Part shown: piece by piece, positions 20,587-29,770 of the stretch
Layout: each line of letters starts with the position of its first letter
How positions within the stretch are numbered: position 1 is the first letter of the stretch
Assembly (NCBI RefSeq): GCF_000482385.1
Contig: NZ_AXVD01000016.1
Location: 102,550 to 166,549 of the forward strand
Direction: 5' to 3'
Origin: Nocardia sp. CNY236
Lineage (GTDB): Bacteria > Actinomycetota > Actinomycetes > Mycobacteriales > Mycobacteriaceae
Length of the DNA: 64,000 nucleotides
Notes under the pieces: model-generated
What the model saw: the letters and a program-made list of their open reading frames with translations, nothing else
Database searches by the model: none
Told to the model about the DNA's origin: nothing
Program-made: the position numbers and the translations under genes

Positions 20587-21122
20587 CCGCACCGACGGAT
20601 CACGATCTCGCGATCATCACCGAGCAGTTGGGCCGTGCGCCGCGCGGCGTGCTCGCCATCGCCTATCGCAGCCCGGATGGCGTTCCGGCAGTGGTCAAGA
20701 CCGCGCCCCGGTTGCCGGATGGCACCCCCTTCCCGACGCTCTACTATCTCACCGATCCGCGGCTCACCGCGGAAGCGAGCCGACAGGAATCGGCCGGCGT
20801 GATGCGGGCGATGACCGAACGGCTCGATACGGACCCGCAGCTGGCCGCCGCCTATCGCGCCGCGCACGAGAGCTATCTGGCCGAGCGCGACGAAATAGAG
20901 TCACTCGGAACGGATTTCAGTGGCGGCGGCATGCCGGAGCGAGTCAAATGCTTGCATGTCCTGATCGCACACGCACTGGCCAAAGGGCCGGGGGTGAACC
21001 CGCTCGGCGACGAGGCAGTGGCATTGGCGGCCGAACACGGCCTGCGGGGCAGTGCGATCCCGGCCGATTGGCCGACCTATCAGCAGACCGGCCCCGAAAG
21101 ACTGGAGCGCAACGATGAGTGA
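20583..21122 (+). CDS. DUF501 family protein
   Basis: This 179-residue protein, starting at GTG, has the DUF501 features IITEQLGRAPRGVLAIAYR, PFPTLYYLTDPRL and ERVKCLHVLIAHALAKGPGVNPLGDEA. The family is universal in actinobacteria between ftsB and ppx (Rv1025 position) and has no established biochemical function. The conserved Cys-Leu-His and His residues could suggest a metal or catalytic site, which is speculation. It overlaps both neighbours, so ftsB-DUF501-ppx are translationally coupled. Confidence 0.95.
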   Translation: MTAPTDHDLAIITEQLGRAPRGVLAIAYRSPDGVPAVVKTAPRLPDGTPFPTLYYLTDPRLTAEASRQESAGVMRAMTERLDTDPQLAAAYRAAHESYLAERDEIESLGTDFSGGGMPERVKCLHVLIAHALAKGPGVNPLGDEAVALAAEHGLRGSAIPADWPTYQQTGPERLERNDE

Positions 21123-22062
21123 CCGGGTAGCCGCCGTGGATTGCGGCACCAACTCCCTTCGCCTGCTGATCGCCGAGGTATCGGCGGATGGCGGTCTGAG
21201 CGACGTGCATCGTGAGATGCGCATCGTCCGTCTGGGGCAGGGCGTCGACGCGACCGGTGCGCTGGCCCCGGAGGCGATCGAACGCACCCGCGTCGCCTTG
21301 GCCGACTACGTGGGTTCGATGCGTGCGGCCGGAGTCGGTCGGGTTCGCATGGTGGCCACCTCTGCCACCCGAGATGCAGCCAATCGAGACGATTTCTTCG
21401 CCATGGCGCGCGCCGAACTCGATGCCGTGGTGCCCGGCGCCGAGGCCGAGGTGATCACCGGCGACGAGGAAGCGCGACTGTCGTTCGCCGGTGCGATCGG
21501 TGAACTGTCCAGCGCGGCAGGTCCGTTCGTCGTGGTGGATCTGGGGGGTGGGTCGACGGAACTGGTGTTCGGCGACAGCGCGGGAGTACGGGCGGCGTTC
21601 TCCGCCGATATCGGCTGTGTTCGAATCACCGAGCGCTGCCTCACCGGCAATCCGCCGACTGCCGATCAGGTCGTTGCCGCGCGCGCCTTCGCCACCGAGC
21701 GGTTGCGGGAGGCGTTCGCGCGTGTCCCGGTGGACGGGGCGCACACCTGGGTCGGTGTGGCCGGCACGATGACCACGCTCGCGGCAGTGGCGTTGGATCT
21801 GCCCGAATACGATGCCGAACAGGTGCATCTCACCCGGCTCGGCTACGACCGGGTGCACGAGGTCTGTGGCCGTCTGGTCGCCATGGATCACGACCAGCGC
21901 GCTGCCTTGGGACCCATTCACCCGGGGCGGGTCGACGTCATCGGCGGTGGTGCGGTCATCACCGAGGTGCTCGCCGAGGAACTGTCCCGCCGCGCGGGAA
22001 TCTCCGAACTGATCGTCAGCGAGCACGACATACTCGACGGCATCGCCCAGTCCATCGTCTGA
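21115..22062 (+). CDS. ppx: Ppx/GppA-family exopolyphosphatase
   Basis: This 315-residue protein of the ASKHA fold has phosphate-1 loop AAVDCGTNSLRLLIAE, ITGDEEARLSFAGAI, phosphate-2 loop VVDLGGGSTELVFG and GVAGTMTTLAAVAL. Members hydrolyse inorganic polyphosphate and/or pppGpp. Length of about 315 fits the short actinobacterial Ppx forms that lack the C-terminal HD-like domain. The ATG lies 8 bp before the DUF501 stop. Confidence 0.95.
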   Translation: MSDRVAAVDCGTNSLRLLIAEVSADGGLSDVHREMRIVRLGQGVDATGALAPEAIERTRVALADYVGSMRAAGVGRVRMVATSATRDAANRDDFFAMARAELDAVVPGAEAEVITGDEEARLSFAGAIGELSSAAGPFVVVDLGGGSTELVFGDSAGVRAAFSADIGCVRITERCLTGNPPTADQVVAARAFATERLREAFARVPVDGAHTWVGVAGTMTTLAAVALDLPEYDAEQVHLTRLGYDRVHEVCGRLVAMDHDQRAALGPIHPGRVDVIGGGAVITEVLAEELSRRAGISELIVSEHDILDGIAQSIV

Positions 22063-22074
22063 CCGGCGGCCAGG

Positions 22075-22554
22075 TCAGACGTGCGTGCCGCCGTCGCGGC
22101 CGTGGTCCACCGGGGCGCGCGCTCTGCCCACTGCGATGTCGGCGAGCCGCGACAGCGCCTCCTTGTTGTAGGGCACCAGGAGCAGTTCTTGGACCCTGGT
22201 GGGGATCACGGCTCCGACCCCGTGCACCGCATGCTCGTAGATATGGACATGGGTCTTGCCCGAGTCCATCTCCCAGAGCCCGACGCGGATCAACGCCGAG
22301 CCCACAGGACGGACCCTGGCTTCCCACTCGAGTCGGCGCGGTGGTTTGGCCATGACCACCTCGGCGGTGTCGTCCATCGTGAACGGCCATACACCCACCT
22401 GAAAGTGCAGCCGAGAGCCGACCGCGGGCCAGCTGTCGTCGACGTCTCGGACATGGGTCGCGCCGACGACCCAGGTCGAGAACAGCCAACCGTCGGCCAG
22501 TACGGCGAAGATCTGCTCCGGTGAGGCCGGCACGGTGATTGCGACGTGAGCCAT
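22075..22554 (-). CDS. SRPBCC-fold (START-like) protein
   Basis: The 159-residue protein begins MAHVAITVPASPEQIFAVLADGWLFSTWVVG and continues with the beta-grip pattern of polyketide-cyclase/START-like proteins (VGSRLHFQVGVWPFTMDD, PRRLEWEARVRPVG). Such proteins bind hydrophobic ligands in a cavity; no catalytic residue set can be named. It converges on ppx with 12 bp between the stops. Confidence 0.85.
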   Translation of the reverse strand: MAHVAITVPASPEQIFAVLADGWLFSTWVVGATHVRDVDDSWPAVGSRLHFQVGVWPFTMDDTAEVVMAKPPRRLEWEARVRPVGSALIRVGLWEMDSGKTHVHIYEHAVHGVGAVIPTRVQELLLVPYNKEALSRLADIAVGRARAPVDHGRDGGTHV

Positions 22555-22947
22555 CAGTACAACGCTTTCCACGTGCAGGCCGCTGGCAACGATCCGTCGG
22601 TCGTTCGCTCGGTGCCCGCTCGCCGGGGTGGTACACCGCACGCCACGTGGCGCGCGGTGCCTCGGAACGATCCGGGAGCACCGCCGCCCTGGTGCTGCTG
22701 GGCGTCGAAACAGGCCATGAGATGGTCGACCATTTCCAGGTGATAGCGATACCCGATGTTGGGTATTTTCACCCGGTCCTATACTTCGGGACACAGTTTC
22801 ACCCAGGTCGGTACCGAACCGGTACCGACGGGTAACGGGGGTGATCGTCGTCGCGCGTGCGCTACAGACAGGTGATCTGCAGCGCTGGTGCCTCGGTGCG
22901 TCGCCGGGTGGGGGAGGACGCATATCGGCACTGGTGAAGGAGTACGC
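22555..22947. other. 393-bp intergenic region upstream of the APC permease
   Basis: No supported gene. It should hold divergent promoters for the SRPBCC gene and the permease. The notable element is the perfect inverted repeat at 22807-22829. I considered a leader riboswitch in 22830-22930 but could not fit a known consensus. Confidence 0.5.
22807..22829. promoter_or_regulatory. Perfect 10-bp inverted repeat, candidate operator for the permease gene
   Basis: GTCGGTACCG and CGGTACCGAC flank a 3-nt spacer. It is centred about 130 bp before the permease ATG. The size and symmetry suit a dimeric repressor such as a TetR or GntR protein; a small RNA hairpin is the alternative. No regulator gene lies adjacent. 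Confidence 0.45.
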
Positions 22948-24453
22948 ATGACGGATCCCCGGTCACGCACCAAAACATTGGGCGTCGCCCCATTTCGCTG
23001 GGGCGACTTGGTGCGCACGAAGACCGTGGAACAGTCGATCCGCGATACCGACGAACCGGACACCAAGCTGCGCAAGGACCTGACCGCCTGGGACCTGACC
23101 ATCTTCGGTGTCGCCGTGGTGGTCGGGGCTGGCATCTTCACCCTCACTGCGCGGACGGCGGGCGATGTCGCTGGTCCTTCCGTCTCACTTGCTTTCGTTT
23201 TCGCCGCGATCGCCTGCGGGCTGACCGCGCTGTGCTACGCCGAGTTCGCCTCGACCGTTCCGGTGGCCGGTAGCGCCTACACCTACGCCTACGCCACCTT
23301 CGGCGAGTTCGCCGCGTGGATCATCGGCTGGGACCTGGTTCTGGAGCTCGGCCTCGCGGTCGCGGTGGTGGCAAAGGGGTGGTCGCTGTACCTCGGCCAA
23401 GTGCCCGGCATCGACTCGCCGGTCGTACAGATCGGCTCGGTCACCTTCGACTGGGGAGCGGTTCTACTCATCGCGGTACTCGGCGTGCTGCTCGCGAGGG
23501 GCACCAAGGTGTCCTCGCGGGTGTCGGCAGTGGCGGTGGCCATCAAGCTGGGCATCATCGTGCTGGTGATCGTGGTGGGGCTCACCTATTTCAAGCCTGC
23601 GAACCTTTCGCCCTACATCCCGCCGTCGGAGGCCGGTGAGCGGGGCGAGGGTTTGAGCCAGTCGTTGTTCTCCGTTCTGACCGGCGCCGGGAACAGCACG
23701 TTCGGTGCGTACGGTCTGCTGGCTGCGGCCAGCCTGGTGTTCTTCGCCTTCATCGGTTTCGACATCGTCGCCACCGCCGCCGAGGAGACCAAGAATCCGC
23801 AACGGGCGGTGCCGCGCGGCATCTTCGGTTCACTGCTCATCGTCACCGTTTTGTATGTTGCGGTCACGCTCGTACTCACCGGCATGGTGCCCTACCAGGA
23901 GTTGTCCGGCGGCGAGGCCACCCTGGCGACAGCGTTCGCGATCCATGGCGCGACCTGGGTGAAGACCATCATTGCGATCGGCGCCCTCGCTGGGCTGACC
24001 ACGGTGGTGATGGTGGTGTACCTCGGTCAGACCCGGGTGTTGTTCGCGATGGCCCGTGACGGCTTGGTGCCGCGCAGCCTCGCGCGCACGGGCAAGAACG
24101 GCACCCCGGTGCGTGGCACTGTGCTCGTGGGCGTGGCGAGCGCGCTGTTGGCGGGGTTCGTCGACTTGGGTTCGTTGGAGAGCATGGTCAATATCGGGAC
24201 ATTGTTCGCATTCGTGCTGGTCTCGGTCGGTGTGTTGGCCCTGCGCCGCAAGCGCCCCGACCTGCCGCGCGGCTTCCGCGTCCCGTTGGTTCCGTGGGTT
24301 CCGATTCTCGCGGTGCTGGCGTGCCTGTGGTTGATGCTGAACTTGTCGGTGGAGACCTGGTTGCGGTTCCTGGTGTGGATGGCCTTGGGCGTCGTGTTCT
24401 ATTTCAGCTACTCACGGCGCAACTCTCAGCTCCGGAAAGCCCCGGTCGCTTGA
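22948..24453 (+). CDS. APC-superfamily amino acid/polyamine permease
   Basis: This 501-residue integral membrane protein has 12 hydrophobic segments and the APC signature LTAWDLTIFGVAVVVGAGIF in helix 1, with EFASTVPVAGSAYTYAYATFGEFAAWIIGWDL across helices 3-4 and FIGFDIVATAAEETKNPQR in helix 6. It belongs to the cationic amino acid transporter (CAT/YfnA-like) branch. The ATG has AAGGAG 5-6 nt upstream. It stands as a single gene, so the substrate cannot be refined. Confidence 0.92.
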   Translation: MTDPRSRTKTLGVAPFRWGDLVRTKTVEQSIRDTDEPDTKLRKDLTAWDLTIFGVAVVVGAGIFTLTARTAGDVAGPSVSLAFVFAAIACGLTALCYAEFASTVPVAGSAYTYAYATFGEFAAWIIGWDLVLELGLAVAVVAKGWSLYLGQVPGIDSPVVQIGSVTFDWGAVLLIAVLGVLLARGTKVSSRVSAVAVAIKLGIIVLVIVVGLTYFKPANLSPYIPPSEAGERGEGLSQSLFSVLTGAGNSTFGAYGLLAAASLVFFAFIGFDIVATAAEETKNPQRAVPRGIFGSLLIVTVLYVAVTLVLTGMVPYQELSGGEATLATAFAIHGATWVKTIIAIGALAGLTTVVMVVYLGQTRVLFAMARDGLVPRSLARTGKNGTPVRGTVLVGVASALLAGFVDLGSLESMVNIGTLFAFVLVSVGVLALRRKRPDLPRGFRVPLVPWVPILAVLACLWLMLNLSVETWLRFLVWMALGVVFYFSYSRRNSQLRKAPVA

Positions 24454-24500
24454 CCAGGCCCTATTGCGGTGCAGCGCGCATCGACCGATAGCCTGACGCG

Positions 24501-25418
24501 GTGTCGTCGCGTGAGTTGATCGTTCTGGGGACCGCTGGTCAGGTTCCGACGAAACAGCGAAACCACAATGGCTACGTGCTCCGATGGGACGACGAAGCGA
24601 TCCTGTTCGACCCCGGGGAGGGGACTCAGCGGCAGATGACCCATGCCGGCGTCGCCGCCTCGGGGCTCACCAGGATCGCCATCACGCATTTCCATGGCGA
24701 CCACAGCCTCGGGCTGGCTGGGGTGGTGCAGCGCATCAATACCGACCGGGTGCCGCATCCGGTCGATGTGTGGTTCCCGGCATCGGGCGCGGTGTACTAC
24801 GACCGGTTGGTCGACGCGACCTCGTACTTTCACTGCGCCGAGTTGCGGGCGCATCCGGTTGTCGGCCCCGGCGCCGTGGCGCTGCCCGGGGCGTCTTTCG
24901 AGGTGACTGCCGTCCCGCTCTCGCATCCGATCGACGCCTTCGGCTACCGGCTGCGCGAGCCGTCGGGTCGTCGCCTCCTGGCGGATCGGCTGCACGCAGT
25001 CGGGCTGCGCGGCCCGACCATCGGTGAACTGCAACGGCGCGGAAGGGTCGAGCTCGCCGGCCGAACGATCACCCTGGACGAGGTGAGCGAGCCGCGCCGC
25101 GGGCAGAGCTTCGCATTCGTGATGGACACCCGTCTGTGTCCCGGCGTGCACGAACTCGCCGCCGATGTCGACATGCTGGTCATCGAGGCCACGTATCTGG
25201 ATGCCGAGGAACACCTCGCCGCAGCATACGGCCACCTCACCGCCGGCCAGGCCGCCCGCGTGGCCGCACGAGCAGGTGTCCGCGTTCTGGTGCTCACTCA
25301 TTTCTCCCAGCGGTACCGCAGCCTCGAGGAGCATGCGACCGAGGCGGCAAAGTACTTCTCCGGCGAGATCCATATCGCCACCGACCTCGCCCGTATCCCG
25401 ATGCCGCCTCGCCGGTGA
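24501..25418 (+). CDS. rnz: Ribonuclease Z-type metallo-beta-lactamase-fold hydrolase
   Basis: The 305-residue protein has [19 protein letters not shown], the [13 protein letters not shown] motif typical of RNase Z, the zinc motif [11 protein letters not shown], later Asp (MDTR) and His (VLTHFSQRY) ligands. RNase Z trims the 3' ends of tRNA precursors that do not encode CCA; the tRNA that follows ends without an encoded CCA. An insert around [22 protein letters not shown] is the exosite region of such enzymes. The start is GTG. It is followed by tRNA-Leu 104 bp downstream. Confidence 0.88.
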   Translation: MSSRELIVLGTAGQVPTKQRNHNGYVLRWDDEAILFDPGEGTQRQMTHAGVAASGLTRIAITHFHGDHSLGLAGVVQRINTDRVPHPVDVWFPASGAVYYDRLVDATSYFHCAELRAHPVVGPGAVALPGASFEVTAVPLSHPIDAFGYRLREPSGRRLLADRLHAVGLRGPTIGELQRRGRVELAGRTITLDEVSEPRRGQSFAFVMDTRLCPGVHELAADVDMLVIEATYLDAEEHLAAAYGHLTAGQAARVAARAGVRVLVLTHFSQRYRSLEEHATEAAKYFSGEIHIATDLARIPMPPRR

Positions 25419-25522
25419 CCTGCTCGCCACCGCCGGCTCCACGAGCCGCGATCGACGATTCGACACCGCAGAGAGTGTCTGAATTCCGGTACAGCCGTAC
25501 GAGTCGCTAGGCTGTTCCGGGC

Positions 25523-25596
25523 GCCCCCATAGCCCAATTGGCAGAGGCAGCGGACTTAAAATCCGCCCAGTGTCGGTTCGAGTCCGACTGGGGGCA
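25523..25596 (+). tRNA. tRNA-Leu (anticodon UAA) with short variable arm
   Basis: The cloverleaf can be drawn by hand: acceptor GCCCCCA/TGGGGGC, D-arm 25532-25548, anticodon stem GCGGA/TCCGC with loop CTTAAAA, giving anticodon TAA. The variable region is 5 nt (CCAGT), and the T-arm is GTCGG-TTCGAGT-CCGAC. Discriminator A73, as expected for leucine tRNAs. No CCA is encoded. A leucine tRNA normally has a long class II variable arm, so this is structurally unusual. It reads UUA, a rare codon in high-GC genomes. Confidence 0.95.
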
Positions 25597-25685
25597 CAAC
25601 ATACCCCCAGGTAGATCCGCGAAGATGCAGTGTTTCCGAGCCAGCGGATGCCCATCTGCGGGCTATAAGGAGCGAGTTCTCGGCG

Positions 25686-26366
25686 CTAGCTGTTCGAGCC
25701 GGACGGCCGATCGTGGACAGGCTTGTCGTACACCAGCGAATAGCGCCAGAACAGGCGACGGCGGATCCGCGCACCAGGTAGGTGCTCGGCCACGGCAGCG
25801 CGAATCTCCTGTAGCGTCTCGCCTGGATCGGCTGTTGGAGCGGTCATTTCGTCGGGCAGGCGGTCCGCGGACCGGGGATGTTTTATCAGCCCTATGAGCA
25901 GATTCATCGGCACGACCATCGCGGCGATGGCATGGTCGATTCCGCCGTCACTGCGGTAGCAGCCGATCACCACCATCCGGCCGCCGGGCAGCAAGGACGA
26001 GCGTAGCTCCTGCAAGGTGGCGGCCAGTGGCAGATGATGCAGGCTGGCGACCAGGGTGATCGCCGCCCAGCGGCGCGCGGGATCGCGCTGTTCGTAGCCG
26101 ATCTTCTCGATGGTCACGGCGTGGTCGGCGGCGAAACGTGCCATCGCGAGGCGCGCGGTGGCCGGGTCGGGCTCGAACCCGGTCACCGATCGGCCGGAGC
26201 CCCTCAGTCGTTCGATCAGATTGCCAGTGCCGCAACCGATGTCGAGGACACTGGGCGCCCCGCTCTCCGCGACTTGATCGACAACCCAGCTTCCGTAGAA
26301 GTCGTTGTGACTCCATGGATGCCTTCTATTGAATCGTTCGATCCAAGCCAGCAAGGTCACGCGCAC
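25686..26366 (-). CDS. Class I SAM-dependent methyltransferase
   Basis: The 226-residue protein starts at GTG. The N-terminal WIERFNRRHPWSHNDFYGSWV precedes motif I VLDIGCGTGNLIERL and VTGFEPDPATARLA. The segment VASLHHLPLAATLQELRSSLLPGGRMVVIG completes motifs IV-VI. A hydrophobic stretch (MVVPMNLLIGLI) in the C-terminal half is common in this group of actinobacterial methyltransferases. Acceptor unknown; it is a single gene. Confidence 0.85.
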   Translation of the reverse strand: MRVTLLAWIERFNRRHPWSHNDFYGSWVVDQVAESGAPSVLDIGCGTGNLIERLRGSGRSVTGFEPDPATARLAMARFAADHAVTIEKIGYEQRDPARRWAAITLVASLHHLPLAATLQELRSSLLPGGRMVVIGCYRSDGGIDHAIAAMVVPMNLLIGLIKHPRSADRLPDEMTAPTADPGETLQEIRAAVAEHLPGARIRRRLFWRYSLVYDKPVHDRPSGSNS

Positions 26367-26646
26367 ACTATAGGGCGCAACGTTCTTGCGCCCCAGCGCT
26401 ACCTTGCTCGACCTGTCACCGCGCCTCGCCGGTCGCCGCTATGGTCTGGGCGTGTGATACAGGCTGTAGTGGAAGTGTTGGCGGTTCAGGTCCAGTCGAC
26501 TACGGCTGGCTGGGGACAGTCTGTTCTTTCTTGTTGTTCACTGTGAATTCGGTCTGCAGCGACCTTTTGGTTCTATCCAGGTCACCGGTGAACTCGCGCA
26601 GAGGCTGCTCGAGCATCTTGCGACCGCGATGATTCCGACGGATACC

Positions 26647-27450
26647 TCACCGAGACATGCCGTAGGCCCGGGCAATCAGGCGCTCCACGATGGTGCGCGG
26701 CAGCAGCCGCCGCACGGCGAACATCACTGGCGCGTTGCTGCCGACGGCGTAGAGCGGGCGCGGGCGATCGGCTTCGATCGCGTCGACAATGCAGGAGGCG
26801 ACGGTATCGGGCGCAATGCCTTTCGCCTGTTTCGCGTCGAGTTCGGTCATGAACGTGCTGAAGTCGGCAGCGTGGCAGGAACCCTCGGCGATGTATTTCG
26901 TGCGTCGCTCCCGAAGGCCGGAGTCGACCTGGCCGGGCTCGACAGTGGTGAGCCATACGCCGAACGGTGATTCCTCGAACCGTGCGGCGGTCGCGAAACC
27001 GCGCAGCGCCGCCTTGCTCGCGACATACGACGAGCGGTAGGGCATCGGGAAGCTCGCCAGCATCGACCCGACCATCACCACACGTCCGTATCCGCGTTCG
27101 CGCATTCCGGGCACTACCGCCTTGGTCAGGGTGATCGGACCGAGCACGTTCAGTCGAAACAGCCGCTCGACCGCATCGCCGGGCAGTTCGGCCAGCGGGC
27201 CGGCCTGGCTTTCACCGGCATTGTTGACCAGGACATCGACCGGCCCGAGCTCGGCGAGGAATGTGTCGATCGATACCGCGTCGGTCAGATCGAGCGCGCG
27301 ATACTCGATCCCCGTCACCGTGGCGTCGGGGCCGATGCTGTCGGGTTTGCGACTGGTTCCGATCACTCGATACCCCCGGCCGGCGAGCGCGGCGGCGGTG
27401 GCCTTCCCGATTCCGGACGAGGCACCTGTGACGACGGCGACGCGGGACAT
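26647..27450 (-). CDS. Short-chain dehydrogenase/reductase, classical type
   Basis: This 267-residue protein starts at ATG 27450, which has AAAGGAG 6 nt upstream. Classical SDR motifs are all present: VVTGASSGIGKATAAAL, NNAGESQAGP, the catalytic Ser in VGSMLASF and YRSSYVASKAAL with Tyr-x3-Lys. The C-terminal basic helix resembles membrane-associated members that act on steroids or lipids, which is a weak hint. It lies alone between a methyltransferase and a lipoprotein gene. Confidence 0.9.
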   Translation of the reverse strand: MSRVAVVTGASSGIGKATAAALAGRGYRVIGTSRKPDSIGPDATVTGIEYRALDLTDAVSIDTFLAELGPVDVLVNNAGESQAGPLAELPGDAVERLFRLNVLGPITLTKAVVPGMRERGYGRVVMVGSMLASFPMPYRSSYVASKAALRGFATAARFEESPFGVWLTTVEPGQVDSGLRERRTKYIAEGSCHAADFSTFMTELDAKQAKGIAPDTVASCIVDAIEADRPRPLYAVGSNAPVMFAVRRLLPRTIVERLIARAYGMSR

Positions 27451-27624
27451 GCGCAACTCCTTTCGACACGCAGACGATATCCACACTTGTGTCGAGTGCG
27501 CGACCCCTTCACCACAACCGACCGGGTCGTCCGTGGGGTGGGTGCTCGGCGTGCGATCGGATCGCGCCGGAACTGCGTAGCGCACCGCACCGCAATGGTG
27601 TGGGGCCGGGTGCTCGCGGTCGTG

Positions 27625-28197
27625 CTAGTTCTGTGCGATGTGCACGACGAGTCGGGTCGGATTCGACAGCGTGTCCACAGTGAAGGCGGGTCGGTCTTCC
27701 TGGGCGCCGATGAACGATTGGGTGGTGCCTTCGAAGATCGTTGTCCGATAGACGCCGGCGACACCGGGCACCGAGGGATCGATGACCGGGTCCGGTCCGG
27801 CATAGGGAGCTACACCGCTGTCGAAGGGGTAGGCCGAGCCGAGGATTCGCACCTCGAGGATCGACCGGCCGGACACGTCGATCGACATGCCGCTGCCGTC
27901 TTGTGCAGCGTGGTCGGTGTATCGGACGATCCAGCCGGGCTTTCCGACCCCGCCGAGGTAATAGACCACGCGATCGAGACCGGGCTGGTGTCCGAGCTCG
28001 ATGTCGGTGACGGTGAGCGCGGCGTCGTTGGAGGCAGTGGCCTGCTTGGGCGATGCGTCTTGCGGCATGGCGGGTATGGCCGAGGACGCGGTGACCGATG
28101 CGCCCGTGGGTTCGGGTGTGGACTCGCTGTCACCGCAGCCCACGAGCAGTGTTGCCGCGACCGCGACGGTCAGCACCATCCATTTGCGCATAGACAT
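27625..28197 (-). CDS. Secreted lipoprotein with AMIN-like domain
   Basis: This 190-residue protein has a signal peptide with lipobox LLVGC (Cys near 21), then a Ser/Thr/Pro-rich linker and a beta-rich domain (ASNDAALTVTDIELGHQPGLDRVVYYL ... NPTRLVVHIAQN). The repeated pattern of a hydrophobic strand ending in RLVVHI is typical of AMIN-like domains of actinobacterial lipoproteins. It would be anchored to the outer face of the membrane. Function unknown. Confidence 0.8.
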   Translation of the reverse strand: MSMRKWMVLTVAVAATLLVGCGDSESTPEPTGASVTASSAIPAMPQDASPKQATASNDAALTVTDIELGHQPGLDRVVYYLGGVGKPGWIVRYTDHAAQDGSGMSIDVSGRSILEVRILGSAYPFDSGVAPYAGPDPVIDPSVPGVAGVYRTTIFEGTTQSFIGAQEDRPAFTVDTLSNPTRLVVHIAQN

Positions 28198-28457
28198 ATG
28201 CTACTGAGTCGATGGCGGCACAGGGCGCAACTGCGGATCGTCGCGATTCGCCCGTGGTCGGCCAGGGTGCACATCGCCTCCGGTGGTGCGTCCGAGACAT
28301 ATCGTGCCGCCTCGGACGCACCGTCGTTCTTCGGCAGTGGACGAAACAGTGTGTGCCGGTGAGCTTCACAATGGCGACGTCATGACCGGTCGGTCGCGGC
28401 GGGCTCGAATGGCGGGGTGGACGTCGGCAATCGGCAACGATCGAGCACACTTGACGT

Positions 28458-29606
28458 GTGGGAGATGTCGACGATGTATTGCGCCAGCTGCGGCGGCATC
28501 CGGATGTGGAGGCGCCCAACCTCTACGCCGTGGATGCCGCCGACCGGCTGATCCTCGATGTCGCGGCAGAGGCTTTGGCCACGGCGGAACCTGGCACAGT
28601 CGTCGTCATCGGCGACCACTACGGCGCACTGACTCTCGGCGCGATCGCGGGACACGATCTACGTGAGGTCCGGGTACATCAAGATCTGCTCACCGGTGAG
28701 GTGGCTCTCGCCAACAATGCCCGCGCGGTCGGCTCGTCAGACCGCTACGCGACCCATCCGCTCGGCAGTGCGGCGCTCGACGGCGCGCGAGTGGTGTTGC
28801 TGCGCCTGCCGCGCGCCCTGGCCGGCTTGGCCGAGATCGCCGACGCCGTAGCTCGTTACGCCCATCCCGATGTCGTGGTGTATGCCGGTGCGCGGGACAA
28901 GTACCTGACCAAGTCGATGAACGACGTTTTGGCGCAATCGTTTTCCGAAGTGCGTGCCAGCCGCGGCCGGCAGAAGTCGCGTGCGCTGCTGGTGTTCGGA
29001 TCCAAGCCGGCGGGCGACCCGGTCTTCCCGGTGCGCGACCGGCTCGCGGACCTGGGGCTCGAGGTCGTCGCGCACGGTGCGGCATTCTCCGGCGCGCGCT
29101 TGGATATCGGCACTCGATTCCTGCTCGAGTTCTCGCCCCAGATGAAGCCGGACGCCCGCGACGCGATCGACCTCGGCTGCGGCACCGGGATTCTCGCTGT
29201 TGCACTGGCCACGCGCCGCCGGAGTATTCGGGTGGTTGCCACCGATCAGTCGGCCGCTGCGGTTGCGTCGGCTCGGGCCACCGCCGAGGCGAACGGGGTG
29301 GCCGGCCGGGTGACGGTCGTGCGCGACGACGCCATGTCCTGTGCTGCGGACAACAGCGCCGACCTGGTGCTGTGCAATCCGCCGTTCCATGTCGGCGCGG
29401 CAGTGCACACCGGATCGGCGATCAAGATGTTCGCCGCGGCCGGACGGGTACTGCGCCCCGGCGGAGAGCTGTGGACGGTGTACAACTCCCATCTCGGTTA
29501 TCGAGCACTGGTCGAACGAATGGTCGGCCGCACCGAGGTGATGGGTCGCAACCGGAAGTTCACGGTGACCCGGTCGGTGTGCGGTCTGCGTGATCGGTGG
29601 CAGTGA
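28458..29606 (+). CDS. RlmG/RsmC-type rRNA (guanine-N2) methyltransferase
   Basis: The 382-residue product has two methyltransferase-like halves, as in RsmC and RlmG. The N-terminal half is degenerate (VVIGDHYGALTLGAIA) and the C-terminal half is active-looking with IDLGCGTGILAVAL, VVATDQSAAAVASARAT and the base-methyltransferase motif NPPFH. These enzymes make m2G in 16S or 23S rRNA. The start is GTG. Which rRNA is the target cannot be told from sequence alone. Confidence 0.88.
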   Translation: MGDVDDVLRQLRRHPDVEAPNLYAVDAADRLILDVAAEALATAEPGTVVVIGDHYGALTLGAIAGHDLREVRVHQDLLTGEVALANNARAVGSSDRYATHPLGSAALDGARVVLLRLPRALAGLAEIADAVARYAHPDVVVYAGARDKYLTKSMNDVLAQSFSEVRASRGRQKSRALLVFGSKPAGDPVFPVRDRLADLGLEVVAHGAAFSGARLDIGTRFLLEFSPQMKPDARDAIDLGCGTGILAVALATRRRSIRVVATDQSAAAVASARATAEANGVAGRVTVVRDDAMSCAADNSADLVLCNPPFHVGAAVHTGSAIKMFAAAGRVLRPGGELWTVYNSHLGYRALVERMVGRTEVMGRNRKFTVTRSVCGLRDRWQ

Positions 29607-29770
29607 CGTGATCGGTAGCAGTGACGCGTCTCGCGCCACGATGGCCGGAATCGGGAACCAACGGCAGACCACCGTGCGTTGAATTAGACATAACGGTCCC
29701 CAACGCATGCTGACCATACGGTTCGGTGGCGGGTAGCATCCACGGGACTCGAAACGACAGGAGGCGTGCT

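Noticed and set aside
22830..22930. Possible c-di-AMP (ydaO-type) riboswitch upstream of the APC permease
   Set aside because: G-rich runs are present, but the conserved paired blocks could not be placed. A covariance-model search would decide.
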